Assembly: GCA_964035575.1 (NCBI GenBank)
Contig: OZ037859.1
Location: 1,302,001-1,366,000, forward strand
Origin: Rhynchopus sp. YZ270_cl-10
Lineage: Eukaryota > Euglenozoa > Diplonemea > Diplonemida > Diplonemidae
Length of the DNA stretch: 64,000 nucleotides
Direction of reading: 5' to 3'
Shown here: one piece after another, positions 10,862 to 21,567 of the stretch
How the letters are laid out: each line of letters starts with the position of its first letter
Numbering within the stretch: position 1 is the stretch's first letter
Made by a program: the position numbers and the translations under genes
Notes under the pieces: generated by a model
What the model saw: the letters and a program-made list of their open reading frames with translations, nothing else
The model's database searches: none
What the model was told of the DNA's origin: nothing

Positions 10862-12184
10862 ATGCTGAATATAAAGGTCAACTTACATGATGCAGCCCCC
10901 AAAGCCGCCCCCGCTACCTCCACCCCCGCCCCTACCCCTATCCCAACCCCTACCCCAGTGAAGCAAACCCAAGAGAAGCTGTTCTCCCTTCCCCGCATAT
11001 TTCCTGCAAAGACACAGACAACACCACCACCACCAGCAGCAGCAGCTGTACACCGCACAACGTCTTCCTCCACCGCCTCCGTCCCTGCCCAGCCGTACAC
11101 AAAAGGTTTGGAGAACGAAGCTCGCTCCCTGGTATGCTATGTGAACGTCTGCCTGCAGGCATTCATGCAGCTGGAGGCACTGCGGAGGGCGATCATCGAA
11201 GCACCTCATGTATGTCCTCAGCAGAGCCCTACCTATAAGGTGGGGGAGGATACGTTTGGCACACCAGCACCACCTCGGGCATGTGTACTGTGCGAGGTGA
11301 ACCACGTTGTGAAGTCTGCGATACGCACCAACTCGACGACCATCGAACCCTACCTGGTCTCAAAGGCGCTGTGCGAGACGAACGCCACGCTGCGGCCACA
11401 GCAGATGAGCGATGCCTCTGAGGCCTTCTTCTACATCATGGACTCCCTCCGGTCGTGCACGGGAGAGAGGCCAGAGGATGAACGGCAGTCTGCCAGCTTC
11501 TCCCCTCTCTATTGGGATAAGGTGATCCCTGCAGGGGGGCTCATGCTCAACGTTAGCACCTTTGTGCAGAGTGCGTCGCAGCAAAACGCAACACTCCCGT
11601 CTCTTCTGAACGCAGCCTGCTTCGACGTCGAAGAGGATGCAAGCTTTTCACTGCCATGCCCACCCGCGATCCTCCCCTTCCAATGTGTATGGAGAAGGCT
11701 CGAACCAGACTCCGTCGAATTTGAAGCAACCCTCATGGTCCTCGCACAGTCCATCATAGGCGAGGAGTTCAACTTCTCCGAACTCCATTTGGACTGCGGC
11801 GCAGAGCCTACCGACAAAGTCGCTCTCCGTGGCTTTGTGGCGTACTACACCGGTATGCACTATACCGCGTTTTTCAGAATGAACTCCGTCAAAAGCTGCG
11901 ACGGGTCTACCAAAAAGGACGTCTGGGTTCACTTTGATGACTCGCGGATTAAGGCGATTGGAGAGTGGAATTCTGTTGTGCGGTATTTAGTGCAGGGGAA
12001 ACACATGCCGGTGCTTCTTTTCTATGAGCGTACTTCTGCGGCGACTGTTCCCGTTGAAACGGACATCGAAATAGATGACTGGGTTGAGCTCGAGGCAGAT
12101 ATGTGTGACGACGACGGCTGCGGTATAGATGACCCCGCAACGCCTGCAGAGAAGAAAGACCCAGAAGGGTGTGTCGTGATGTGA
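10862..12184 (+). CDS. USP-family deubiquitinase with C-terminal CaaX box
   Basis: Single exon, 440 residues from the ATG at 10862; an upstream GTG in the same frame is an unlikely start. A Pro/Thr-rich tract fills about residues 10-75. The Cys box is GLENEARSLVCYVNVCLQAF at about 81-100, followed by RACVLCEVN, which recalls the USP53/USP54 arrangement of Cys box plus HxC and CxxC elements. The His box reads GMHYTAFFR and is followed by VWVHFDD and VLLFYER, the usual USP ending. Cys, His and Asp are therefore all in place and activity is plausible. The protein ends CVVM, a farnesylation-type CaaX sequence, implying a membrane-anchored ubiquitin hydrolase as in human USP32. An AATAAA lies about 90 nt downstream. 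The family call is firm, subfamily less so. Confidence 0.82.
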   Translation: MLNIKVNLHDAAPKAAPATSTPAPTPIPTPTPVKQTQEKLFSLPRIFPAKTQTTPPPPAAAAVHRTTSSSTASVPAQPYTKGLENEARSLVCYVNVCLQAFMQLEALRRAIIEAPHVCPQQSPTYKVGEDTFGTPAPPRACVLCEVNHVVKSAIRTNSTTIEPYLVSKALCETNATLRPQQMSDASEAFFYIMDSLRSCTGERPEDERQSASFSPLYWDKVIPAGGLMLNVSTFVQSASQQNATLPSLLNAACFDVEEDASFSLPCPPAILPFQCVWRRLEPDSVEFEATLMVLAQSIIGEEFNFSELHLDCGAEPTDKVALRGFVAYYTGMHYTAFFRMNSVKSCDGSTKKDVWVHFDDSRIKAIGEWNSVVRYLVQGKHMPVLLFYERTSAATVPVETDIEIDDWVELEADMCDDDGCGIDDPATPAEKKDPEGCVVM

Positions 12185-12274
12185 GGAGGGTCGTTGGAGT
12201 CGAAAAAGGTCGTCTGTATCACCTCTGCATAACGTCGCCTCTGTTCAAGGTGATATGCAGGGTTGTGGATGGAA

Positions 12275-12280
12275 AATAAA
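12275..12280 (+). promoter_or_regulatory. Candidate polyadenylation signal AATAAA
   Basis: Canonical hexamer 91 nt after the USP stop codon, on the coding strand. Confidence 0.45.
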
Positions 12281-13983
12281 AGTGCCGGACCAAAAATGTC
12301 TCGTCTCTGCCGGGGTTGTCTCTAAGTTTTCTAGCCTTCGGGTGACATTTTGTTCTCCCCTCCCCAGAGTCTAGCTTGTTTTTGAAGACGTGTAGAGGCA
12401 CGTTTTTTTTAATGGGTTTGTGTGGCTTTTGCAGAACCCCAGAGTGACATTGTCACCATGATGTCGAAGCGCATTGAAGAGCATGGCGGTCTGATGATAA
12501 CGCGCACGCCAAAAAAAAAAGAGTAAAATAAGTCGCTACAAAGAACATAAATTATCTCATTTTTTTTTCTCTCTCGTAACGAAGTGACGAAGACACAGAT
12601 TAGGGTTTCAACCCTCGGCGTGTTCCCGCACGACAATGACAACGGAGTGTGCAGGGAGGTGTACTTGTCTTTCAGTATTTGACACACCAAAATTATTTGC
12701 TTTTTTTTTGGGTTCGGGGTATGTTAGGGCGGGTTGCGTGCAAGGAAAAAAACGGGTATTTTTTTTTTGCTCTTATTTTATGAGATGGTATTCAATATTT
12801 TTTCACGCAATGATTTTATTTTGTCTTGCCCCTGTACGTCCCACTATAAATCCAACCAAGCTTTTTGTTCAGACATGCCGCTAAGCCCCAACTCTTTCAA
12901 TTTTAGGCAACTAAAACAGAGGCTTAAACTCATCTCACAAACCTTCCTCTTTTTAAGGGCATGTACACTAGACTCTCCACAGACCGTTCATTTTTCGTGC
13001 AATGAAAGGTTGTGGGGAGGGGGACGGTTTCCTTCTGCGTTCGATCAAAATTCACTTTCCCGCCCCCTTTTTTTATGTGAAAGAGAAAACCGACGCAGGA
13101 GCCTTTTATCGAAAACTGTTTTCTTCTCCGCTAACGCACAAAAACACTTGACAGAAAAAACTTTTTCACACAACGTTTTTTGCTATTCTTTCTCCTTTTT
13201 TAACTCTCTGCTTTTCATCTTTTTTAAAAACCCAATAATTAGAAATTAAAAAAGAGAGAGTTTTTGAAGTAAGGAAAGAAAACTTTCTTTGCGGCTTCTT
13301 GGGTCAGACCAGAGTTTTTCCAATATTTGTGAGAGTACAAAACTATGCCATTACTATCCTAAGGTATAGCCGATTTGAGGTAAACCCCCAACCAGACTCA
13401 TTAGCAACGTAGCAGTATTTGCCCTGTGTGCGCTTTTTCTCTGCCCATTTGGTGGCGTAATAATATAGGGTTCGGCTCTCACACCTTTTTTCTCTGTGCT
13501 TTGAAAAGAAAGTATTGAAAAAAAGACATTTCATTTTTTTTTTTATATCTCTGCCACACTCCAGGTGAGGTGTGCCGTCTGTTTTACCACCTTACAGGAA
13601 CACAACAAACCAGGCCTAATGCTAACTTTGGGGGAGGGGGGAAAAAAGTGAACCAACGGAAAAAAAAAAAAAAAAAAAGCGAAAAAAAAAATTTCCCTCC
13701 GGGAAGGGGTCCAGGGTTTTCGCTTATCTTCATGAAAAAAAAATTTCCCCAAAATCGTGAAGATATGTCCAAAAAGGGGTCAACAAAATTTTTTTGCGCT
13801 CCGCGCGAAAAGGTCCGTTCATTTTGCGTAAATACGTGATGACGTGGGATGGTAACGTACATCAAGAACCAAACCAACCCTTTTCTCACGTTTTTCCACG
13901 TCAAGCCGTCGCACTAGGTTCTCTCTAGTGAACCAAACCTTCCCTCAGCACAAGAAGAAACGGCGATTGACATCAAAACTTTC

Positions 13984-14005
13984 TGGCGAAGCCACGGTAC
14001 GCAAC
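13984..14005 (-). repeat. GTACCG mini hairpin, copy 1
   Basis: Minus strand reads GTTGCGTACCG followed by hairpin TGGC-TTC-GCCA. The same leader is found at 25397. Confidence 0.5.
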
Positions 14006-14085
14006 ATTTCAAAAATTGTGACCTAAAACCGAACATTTTTACAGCCAAACTATGGTAGAGGGCTGTGGGCTGCCAGGTTTTGAGC

Positions 14086-14111
14086 TGCGCCGCAGGCGCA
14101 CGGTAGGCTAC
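14086..14111 (-). repeat. GTACCG mini hairpin, copy 2
   Basis: Minus strand reads GTAGCCTACCG followed by hairpin TGCGCC-TGC-GGCGCA. Confidence 0.55.
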
Positions 14112-14646
14112 TTTTTTTATTTTTGCCGGCAAGGGGGGTGCATCATTGAATCCCTGAAACAAGTCTCCATCGTCACTGCCACCGCCATCGCAATCGCCAT
14201 CTTCGCTTTCCTCTTTAACATCAACAGATGCAACACCGCTCTCTGTATCAGAGCTCAGAACTTCTCCAACACTCGATGTCTCGTCGACTGACAGACCCTC
14301 CTCCTCCTTGAACCCAGTGGTGGGGGCCGCAGTATGCACCGCTGTGTCCTTCTTTTAATCTCCCTTCCTCCTGAAGATGCGGGCGCAGGCGCCCACATCT
14401 CCAGGACCAAGGTACCCACGGCATACCACAGGCAGAGAACCCCCCATCCCAAAAAACCCCCATTTTTAAGGGTGAACCGACGAACCAACGGTTAGCATTA
14501 GGCCTGCAACAAACACAGGTGGAGTAAAAAAAAAAAAAAACTTAGGTGGATTTTGGTTCAAAAACTGAAGGGTTTTTATCCCCACCGATGTTTGTTGTGT
14601 TACTGTATCTACACTCACGCCGTGGCATATGTACATTTATGTTTGC

Positions 14647-14680
14647 AAAAGATGTGTGCACGAGAGGCACATGCATCTTT
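14647..14680 (+). repeat. Family-2 ACGAGAG hairpin
   Basis: Outer AAAGATG/CATCTTT, inner TGTGC/GCACA, loop ACGAGAG, then ACAAGTTTTCTTT. Confidence 0.75.
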
Positions 14681-14769
14681 ACAAGTTTTCTTTGCTTTTC
14701 TCCAGTCAGGCCGCATAGTCAGGCATAGTGCACACAGCCAGAGAGGGAGGTTCTCCAAAAAATACAATA

Positions 14770-14830
14770 ATGGAGCACTCCCTCGGGTGTCTACACTAAA
14801 ACGACGTCGACAACCAAGTCTTCAATAAAA
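14770..14830 (+). repeat. Family-4 repeat
   Basis: TGGAGCACTCCCTCGGG, then TGTCTACACTAAAAC, ACAACCAAGTC and TTCA before an A-run. An eight-base GACGTCGA-like insert distinguishes it from the other copies. Confidence 0.6.
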
Positions 14831-15300
14831 AGAAGAGGGAAGAAGAACTCCCTGGAGAAGCGGACAAAGAAAATTGTCATGAGCGTTCGCCCTATCCATC
14901 CGCATTCCCTTCACCCAATGCAGTAAAAGGAAGGCCTTTGTGCCTTTAGCGAGGTCCTTGTTCGGCGATTTTGTTTTTCTTTTTTTTTTTTTTTTCGAAA
15001 AAAAAAAAAATGTGTGCAGCGGTTTATTTGAAAAATAAAGTTGGAGGGGGGAGCTTTCAAAAATCTTGCCCGAATTCTCCCATTTATTCTAGGCCTCCTT
15101 TTCAAATGCTTTTTTGATTTTCAAGTCTCGAAAAATAGAGAAAAAAGGTAGAGAAAAAAAGGTTGTTCTGCAGTATGTTTGTTCTTGAAAATTGACACGG
15201 ATACAAAAAAAAGATACCACCCTCCTTTGTTGCCTGAACCCCAACAACTCTGTCTGAAAAATAGCAAATAAGATAATAAGCAGAACACTCCACAGTGCCC

Positions 15301-15375
15301 ATCTATGATGACATTGAATACACCGCAACGGTCTGACCTGCTTCTTTGCGATGCTTACAACCGTATTGACGTCCC
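15301..15375. repeat. Degenerate third copy of the 218-bp repeat
   Basis: ATGATGACATTGAATAC, CCGCAACGGTCT, TTGCGATGCTTACAA and CGTATTGAC recall the right half of the two clear copies downstream. Confidence 0.5.
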
Positions 15376-15430
15376 CTTCATTGGGGGCAACTGAGATCCT
15401 CACTGTACACCCACACCCTTCCACCATCTC

Positions 15431-15610
15431 CAGCGCGCCATGTGTCCCCTTGCCTCCACATGAGGTACGGGTCAGATAGGATCGCAAGACACATCCACAC
15501 AAAGCTTCCTACCACGCAGTAATGATGATATTGTAAATACAACCGCAACGGTCTTGATGAGCCTGTTCGCAGGCGATGGTTAGAACTCTTTCTTCGTATT
15601 ACACTGACAC
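15431..15610. repeat. 218-bp-period direct repeat, copy A
   Basis: Starts CAGCGCGCCATGTGTCCCC and ends near CGTATTACACTGACA. It matches 15648-15827 with only a few differences. Confidence 0.85.
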
Positions 15611-15647
15611 CATGCAACGGTGATCAACAGGAATACTTCACACCACC

Positions 15648-15827
15648 CAGCGCGCCATGTGTCCCCTTGCCTCCGCATGAGGTACGGGTCAGATAGGATC
15701 GCAAGAAACCCCATTGACACACCCAGCCATCATGCAGTAATGATGATATTGTAAATACAACCGCAACGGTCTTGATGAGCCTGCTCGCAGGCGATGGTTA
15801 GAACTCTTCTTCGTATTACACTGACAG
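15648..15827. repeat. 218-bp-period direct repeat, copy B
   Basis: Near-identical to copy A and ends about 97 nt before the Tpt1 ATG, so it may supply the promoter or 5' leader of that gene. Confidence 0.85.
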
Positions 15828-15924
15828 CACTACAGCACTACCCCCAACCCACACCCGGCCACTTCCCCTTTCATTTCCTTTACCATCAAAATGAAAAATT
15901 CAGGAAAAAAAACACAAAACAAAA

Positions 15925-16536
15925 ATGGCGCACATGTCTGCCTCCGAGAGGACCCAGTGCAGCAAGGGACTGTCCTACATCCTGCGACATGGTGCACAGA
16001 AGGACGGCTACACAATGACAGCGGACGGGTACGTCTCGCTTGCGGAGATACAACGGAAGGGGCCAAAGGCGTTGAAGAAGCTGACTGTCGCCGAGGTGCA
16101 GTTTCTTGTCGACAACAACGACAAAAAGCGCTTCCGTGCGAAGGTCGAAGAAGGGCAGATGTGGCTCGCAGCTAACCAAGGGCACAGCGCTTCGTTGAAC
16201 CTCAACCCCGAAAACTTTATGACCCCGATAACGAAGGCCTCCGATGTCCCGGTTGCTGTGCACGGTACGTTCAAGCGGTTTTTGGATCCGATCAAGAAGC
16301 AGGGTCTCTCGAAGATGTCGCGTCAGCATATTCACTTTGCGTTAGGGCTTCCGGGGGCGGAGGGAGTCATCTCAGGGATGCGCAAGACAGCGGAGGTGCT
16401 GATCTACCTTGATGTGGAGAAGTGTCTGTCCGAAGGAATTGCACTCTTCCGGTCGGAGAACAACGTTATTCTCTCCCCTGGTGATGAGAACGGCTTCATC
16501 GACCCCAAATTCTTCCTGAAAATCGTCGAAACGTAA
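15925..16536 (+). CDS. TPT1: tRNA 2'-phosphotransferase Tpt1/KptA
   Basis: Single exon, 203 residues, normal family length. The enzyme removes the 2'-phosphate left at the splice junction by plant/fungal-type tRNA ligation, transferring it to NAD+ and yielding ADP-ribose 1'',2''-cyclic phosphate and nicotinamide. Family signatures in order are LSYILRHG (Arg21-His22), NDKKRF (Arg69), ANQGHS (His87), HGT (113-115), MSRQHIHFA (Arg133) and GVISGMR. Arg21, His22, Arg69 and Arg133 line up with the four residues reported essential in yeast Tpt1. A second Met at residue 4 is an alternative start. It implies a healing-and-sealing RNA ligation pathway in this organism. Upstream DNA is a 218-bp direct repeat. 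Confidence 0.97.
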   Translation: MAHMSASERTQCSKGLSYILRHGAQKDGYTMTADGYVSLAEIQRKGPKALKKLTVAEVQFLVDNNDKKRFRAKVEEGQMWLAANQGHSASLNLNPENFMTPITKASDVPVAVHGTFKRFLDPIKKQGLSKMSRQHIHFALGLPGAEGVISGMRKTAEVLIYLDVEKCLSEGIALFRSENNVILSPGDENGFIDPKFFLKIVET

Positions 16537-16795
16537 AACAAAAAAAGAAAAAAAAAAAAACAACCAACCACACCACAGCGGACCCGAAATGGACCCATTT
16601 CTTTATTCCTAACCTGCCAGAGAATGGGTGTGTTGGTTGAAAAAAAAAAGATGTTGAAAGAAATTACAAAAATGGATTTTTTCTTCATTTCTCATCACAT
16701 TCCCATATCCCATATCTCATCTCTCTCCATTGCAGGGAAGCCGAGCCCTTCCCTTTTCTCTCTTTCCCCCTGTTTTTCTTCCCTTTTCTCACCAA

Positions 16796-19650
16796 ATGTC
16801 TGATGCTGGCTTCGATGGTGAGACCTCTGTGGAGGAGATGCGCGATGCGTTGCTTGACGGAGACTGGGAGCTGAAGCACGACCACATGCTGTTTCAGTAC
16901 CTTCAGTCGATCCAGACGGAGGTCGTGGACCGGATGAAAGAGGTGAAGGCGCAGGTAGAAGGGCTGGTCGACGACTGCGCTGCGACGCACGTCCAGGTGC
17001 ACAACACGTTGAACTCCTTTGTCATGCTGCAGGACCAGCAGTTTATTGAAAACCGTATAGTGGATGAGGGTGGGTCTGAAGATGATGCAGCTGAGGAGGA
17101 CGAGGAGGATGAGGAGAAGGACGACGAGGTGACGGATGAGGGCGAGCTTCTGAACCGCCGTGTTGAGGAGCGCTACAAGGAGGCGGTGACGTTTGCTGAG
17201 TCTGCACTGCAGAATGCTGCCTTCCGCACTATCCAAGACGACGAGTCAAACGAAGAGGAAGAAGAAGAAGAAGACGAGGAAGACGAAGAGGAAGAAGGCG
17301 ACCACGTCGACGGCAAGGCCAAGGACGTCTACCGCAAACGCCGCCTCCCCTTCATCATCGGCACACAAGACTTCTACGACGACGAGATGGCCGGCATGAA
17401 GCCCCTCTCCGACTGCTCCAGCGACTCCGACTCCGACTCAGACACTTCCGACAGCTCAGAGGAAAGCGACTCCGAAGAGGAAACCGAAGCAGACACAGCA
17501 GCACCCGCAGCGCCAGGTGTCCCTGCACCCCCAGGTGGCGCACCCGGAGTGCCCCCTCCACCAGGCGGTCCAGGAGGCCCACCACCACCACCAGGAGCAC
17601 CCGGCGTGCCACCACCCCCAGGTGGTGCACCAGGTGTGCCCCCGCCACCAGGAGGCAAAGGACCGCCCCCACCACCCCCAGGCGGCCCAGGCGGTGCACC
17701 ACCCGTGCCCGGTGGCCCGCCTCCGGTTCCTGGAGGCCCTCCACCGGTGCCTGGTGGCCCGCCTCCGGTTCCTGGAGGCCCTCCACCGGTGCCTGCTGCG
17801 ATCAAACAGCCACCATCGAGACGGCCAACTCTTCTTGCGTCAGACTCAGACAGCGACGACGCCCCCAATGAGAACGACCGTGCGATTGCACAGAGGGCGT
17901 CGAAGACGAATCTGCGGGGTCGGTTTGAAAGCGACTCTGAGACGGACAGCAGCTCTGATGACGTGCCGAAGGCGCCCCCGAAGGCAGGGCCGAAGAAGGC
18001 CGCACCTAAGAAGGGCAGGTTTGAGTCGGACAGTGACAGCGACAGCGACTCAAGCGATGCGCCGGTTGTGAAGAAGCCTGCCAAGGCTGCACCACCACGG
18101 CCGAAGCCTGCGTCCGCACTAATTGGTGACTCCGACAGCGACAGTGACAGCTCTGCACCTGCGAAGAAGAAGCCTGCAGCAAAGGCAGCACCACCGAGAA
18201 AACCAGTCGACAGCGACAGCGATTCTGACTCCGACGACTCTTCCGCGCCTGCTAAACCGAAACCTAAGGCACCGGCAAAGGCGGCACCACCAAGAAAACC
18301 TGCTGCAAAGCGGGCAGCAGCTTCGTCGGACGACAGCGACACCGACTCTGACTCCGACGCTGCACCTAAGCCTCCGTCCAAGCCACCGGCAAAGCGCGCT
18401 CTCCCTGGCATGGCGGCGGCAGGCAAGCCTGCGGACAGTGACAGCGATTCTGACAGTGACAGTGACGACTCTGCGCCACCACCCCCGTCGCGTGCACCGC
18501 CACCAAAGGCACCCAGCAAGGCAGTCAAGAAGCCTGCAGACAGCGACAGCGATAGTGACAGCAGCGACAGCGACAAGCCCGCCGCACGTCCCGCCCCCAA
18601 GAAGGCCCCCGCAAAGAAGCCCGGTGCCAAGGCCACCCCACCACCAAAGCCTGCACACCGCACAGACTTCGACAGCGACAGCAGCGACTACACAACAGAC
18701 TCATCAGAACCGCCGAGGTATGCCGACATTTTTGTTTATATTCCGGAAAAAAAAATTTCCCCCTTTTTTCAGACCAAAAACCGTTGCAAAGCCGCCCTCC
18801 TCCATCAGCAGCAGCGACACCGACAGCTCGGATGTATGTCAATTTTCATTACTTTCTCCTCATCGGACCTACTCTTTCTCTTTCTCTTCCACTTTCTCAA
18901 TTTCACTCAAACTTCAGGACAAACCGGTAGCACGCCCTGTTGTGAAGGCGACGCCTAAACCTGCACCGAAGGGGAAGATGGGGACGTTTGATAGCAGCTC
19001 GGATGACAGCTCAAGCGAGCCGAGGAGGAAACCTGCTGCGAAGAAGCCTGCTGGGAAGGCAGCGCGCGCAGCTGCGAGCGACAGCGACAGCGATAGCAGC
19101 AGCAGCAGCAGTGTGCGCAAGCCTGTACACCCTACCACACAGCGCGCTCGGCCGCAGGCTGCACGCAGGGCGCCGCCGAAGCCTGCAGCGAAGAGTGCGG
19201 TGTCGGCAGGACACTTCGACTCTTCCGACAGCGACAGCAGCAGCGACGCGCCTGTACGCAAGCCCGCTGCGAAGAAGGCTGCCCCCAAGCGTGCCCCCGT
19301 CAGCGACAGCGACAGCGACTCATCCGCCGCACCCGCCACCGCCGTCAAGCGTGTCGCAGGCCTCGCCAAGACCGCACCCATCAAGCAAATCGCCAACTCC
19401 GACTCTGACTCCGACTCCTCCGCACCCAAGCCTAAGCCCGCCGCCAAAAAGGCCCCCGCAAAACGCGGCCCCGTAGGTAGCGACTCTGACTCAGACTCCT
19501 CAAGCGGCGACGCCCCCCCACCCAGCAGACCCAAGCCCGCAGCGAAAAAGCCTGCCGCGAAAAAGGTATGCTTTTTTTGACTTTTCGAAATCTTCAAACA
19601 AAACTCCCCCACAGGTTTTTGACTCCGACTCTGACTCAAGTTCTTCTTAG
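16796..19650 (+). CDS. WASHC2: FAM21/WASHC2-like WASH-complex subunit with Nopp140-like tail
   Basis: Exons 16796..18717, 18773..18833, 18918..19565 and 19615..19650 give 888 residues; all three introns start GTATG and end CAG. The start at 16796 follows a pyrimidine-rich leader; an in-frame ATG at 16730 would add a non-conserved leader. The head at about residues 20-205 follows FAM21: LFQYLQSI, VEGLVDD, VHNTLNSF, QFIENRI, then LPFIIGTQDFY. FAM21 tethers the endosomal WASH actin nucleation complex. Next is a proline tract (about 235-340, GAPGVPPPPGG type, with a 42-bp tandem duplication at 17709-17792). It is followed by about a dozen SDSDSDS blocks alternating with Lys/Pro/Ala blocks. No LFa (LF plus acidic) retromer-binding motif is present. 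The head assignment is good; the tail function is unknown. Confidence 0.78.
17709..17792 (+). repeat. 42-bp tandem duplication in the proline tract
   Basis: Two adjacent copies of a unit encoding GGPPPVPGGPPPVP inside the FAM21-like gene. Confidence 0.75.
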
Positions 19651-20462
19651 ATGGAGGGGGTGGGTATGGGGTAGGAACCCGCAACAACCCCTTTTTTTTT
19701 TGTTCTTTGATCTAAGCACGCGTGTACTATTTTTGTATGTAGGGTTGTTGTCGGGGGGGTTTTGGGGGGGTGGGTAGGGAGTTTATGGTTTCAATTGTGT
19801 TTTGGTTTTGTTGCTGTTTTTTGAAGATGTGTGGATCTGATGTGCGACCATCGTTCAAAAGATCGTTCTTGTTGGTAATGTATGATGTACGCGTTTGAAA
19901 GCAAATATGGGTAGTTCCTCTGAGGACCACTGCCCCCTCTGGTGTATGCATTTTGTGTCTTAACCGTGTAAAATATTCGGGGGATTGTTTTGAACGTTTT
20001 TTTTTATTTTTGTTCTGCGTTTCATTTCAATTTCTGAGGAAAAAAAGCGTGTGAAAAACGTCCTCTTCTGGTAACATTGTGTGCAAAAAAAAAGGGGGAT
20101 TTCACTAAAAAGAAATGAACTCTTCGCCGTGTTAGTTTTTTTTTTTTAATCACCGTGTGTGTGGGTATTCTCTTACCTATCAAAATGAACATCAATTTGC
20201 CTTGGGAGTTGAGGGTTGTTTCTTTTTTGGCCGTTTAGGCTAGGGTATACAGAGGTCGCGTGATTCACCGAGCGGTTGTGAACCGCCTCCGTTCTCTTAC
20301 GTACAAACCACTCACGTCCCACCCTTTGCATGAGCTCGACTGAGATGCGTTTTAGCACGTTTCAACTATTCTTTCTTTGTTGGGTCTGTGGGGTAGCGTA
20401 CCAACTAACACAAAAGGCGACACGGGGGTTTACTTTTGTTGTGGCAATGTAGCCTTTTTTTG

Positions 20463-20498
20463 AAGGTGACTAAGCACGAGAGGCTTCGGTTCATCTTA
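20463..20498 (+). repeat. Family-1 ACGAGAG hairpin
   Basis: Outer AAGGTGA/TCATCTT, inner CTAAGC/GCTTCG (one mismatch), loop ACGAGAG. Confidence 0.72.
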
Positions 20499-20596
20499 TA
20501 ATCCCCCCCTTCCCCTTTTTGAGAATTTTGGAGAATTTAACCCAGTTTCCCCCAATATTGATTCGGCACTGCTTTTGAGAGGTTGCTTTCCTATTC

Positions 20597-20626
20597 TAGA
20601 TGTGCACGAGAGGCACATGCGTCTTA
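20597..20626 (+). repeat. Family-2 ACGAGAG hairpin
   Basis: ATGTGC/GCACAT stem, loop ACGAGAG, then GCGTCTTACAAG. Confidence 0.72.
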
Positions 20627-20933
20627 CAAGTTATCTATCTTCTATTTTTCTGTGACCCTGTCAGCTTATCCTTCTGAGTTGCAAAGATGAACAGGATGCG
20701 TGGCCATTTGTCTTAGCAGCCTTGTCAGCCATACAGCAACGTGACATGAACAAGGCATATGCGTGTGTTTTTGACAAGCAGGTTGTGGGTAGTTCCTTAG
20801 AGCGGAACCTTCAGTTGGTCTTTGTTCAAGTCATGGTTTAAAAGAGAACAAAATCATGTAATGAACCCCCTTTTGTCAAGTGTGTGTTGTGCTTTTGAAG
20901 ATGGGGTTAAAATCATCGCCAACTTCTTTGCGT

Positions 20934-20966
20934 AAGATATGTGTACGAGAGGTGCATTCGTTTTAC
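20934..20966 (+). repeat. Family-2 ACGAGAG hairpin with wobble stem
   Basis: Inner arms ATGTGT and GTGCAT pair through G-U wobbles around loop ACGAGAG, so the stem is kept although the bases differ. Confidence 0.68.
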
Positions 20967-21567
20967 ACATTTTCTTCTTTTGTGGGGGGGAATTGGACTT
21001 TCATAGGGGCAGGAAAAATACCACATGTTCCATATCCCAAGCTTTCGCTTTTCGCATGACACTTTGCATGCAAAAGTCTCCATTTTTTCCCTCTTCAATT
21101 AACATCCAATATGGATGTGGAGGGAAAGACATGAGATTGATTGGTCGCTTGGATTTCGCGTCTTTTTTTTAATGTCTTTTTTGTGTTTTGTGTTACAAAC
21201 TGTTGTTTTTTTTTTTTTTACTCGTGGAAAAAATACCGTGTTTCCCCTTACCCTTTGACAATGAAAAAAAATTGCTGATACCACCAAGACACGAAGAAAA
21301 AACCCCGTTTGAGTAAGACACACCGGAAAATGGAAAAAAAAACCCCCTCCAAATCGAGAAGAAAAAAAAACGGGGGTGAAAACGGCTGCGTCGTCACGCA
21401 TGAAGCATATTCTGAACGAACCAAATGAAAAAAAAACGTAACCCTGCTCTACTCGCATTTTTTGTTATTTCCCCATCCCTCACAAAACCCCACCCCTCCA
21501 GAGTTTCTTAAATTTTTCGCAAAATACACGCCCCCTTTTTGCTATGTTCTAAACGTGGTATTAACAA

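Larger units (their letters stand above)
13611..14506. mobile_element. Non-autonomous hAT-like DNA transposon, 0.9 kb
   Basis: A perfect 16-bp terminal inverted repeat, CAGGCCTAATGCTAAC, marks both ends. The 8-bp CAACAAAC flanks it on both sides (13603-13610 and 14507-14514). An 8-bp duplication with a CAG start fits the hAT superfamily. The interior has A-runs, two GTACCG-type mini hairpins on the minus strand, and an acidic minus-strand frame (13914-14339) with no recognisable transposase motif. Intact ends suggest a fairly young insertion. Confidence 0.82.
12185..15924. other. Gene-free interval with hAT-like element and direct repeats
   Basis: After the USP polyadenylation signal this interval holds AT-rich filler (12300-13600), the hAT-like element (13611-14506), a family-2 hairpin, a family-4 repeat and the 218-bp repeats before Tpt1. 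No supported gene. Confidence 0.6.
19651..21567. other. Gene-free interval
   Basis: AT-rich with A and T runs. It holds one family-1 and two family-2 hairpins and no supported gene. Confidence 0.6.

Noticed and set aside
12734-13249. 171-residue + strand frame
   Set aside because: Phe/Ser/Lys-rich product of T and A runs; no domain and no splice context.
13914-14339. Acidic 141-residue minus-strand frame
   Set aside because: It lies wholly inside the hAT-like element, has no recognisable motif, and reads through the mini hairpins. It may be a remnant, but I cannot support a gene.
16730-16795. N-terminal extension MQGSRALPF of the FAM21-like protein
   Set aside because: Pyrimidine-rich leader with no conservation; the ATG at 16796 starts right before the conserved head.
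17374-18663. 429-residue minus-strand frame opposite the FAM21-like tail
   Set aside because: It is a Gly/Leu/Ser-rich mirror of the SD and proline repeats; the + strand has homology and consistent splice sites.
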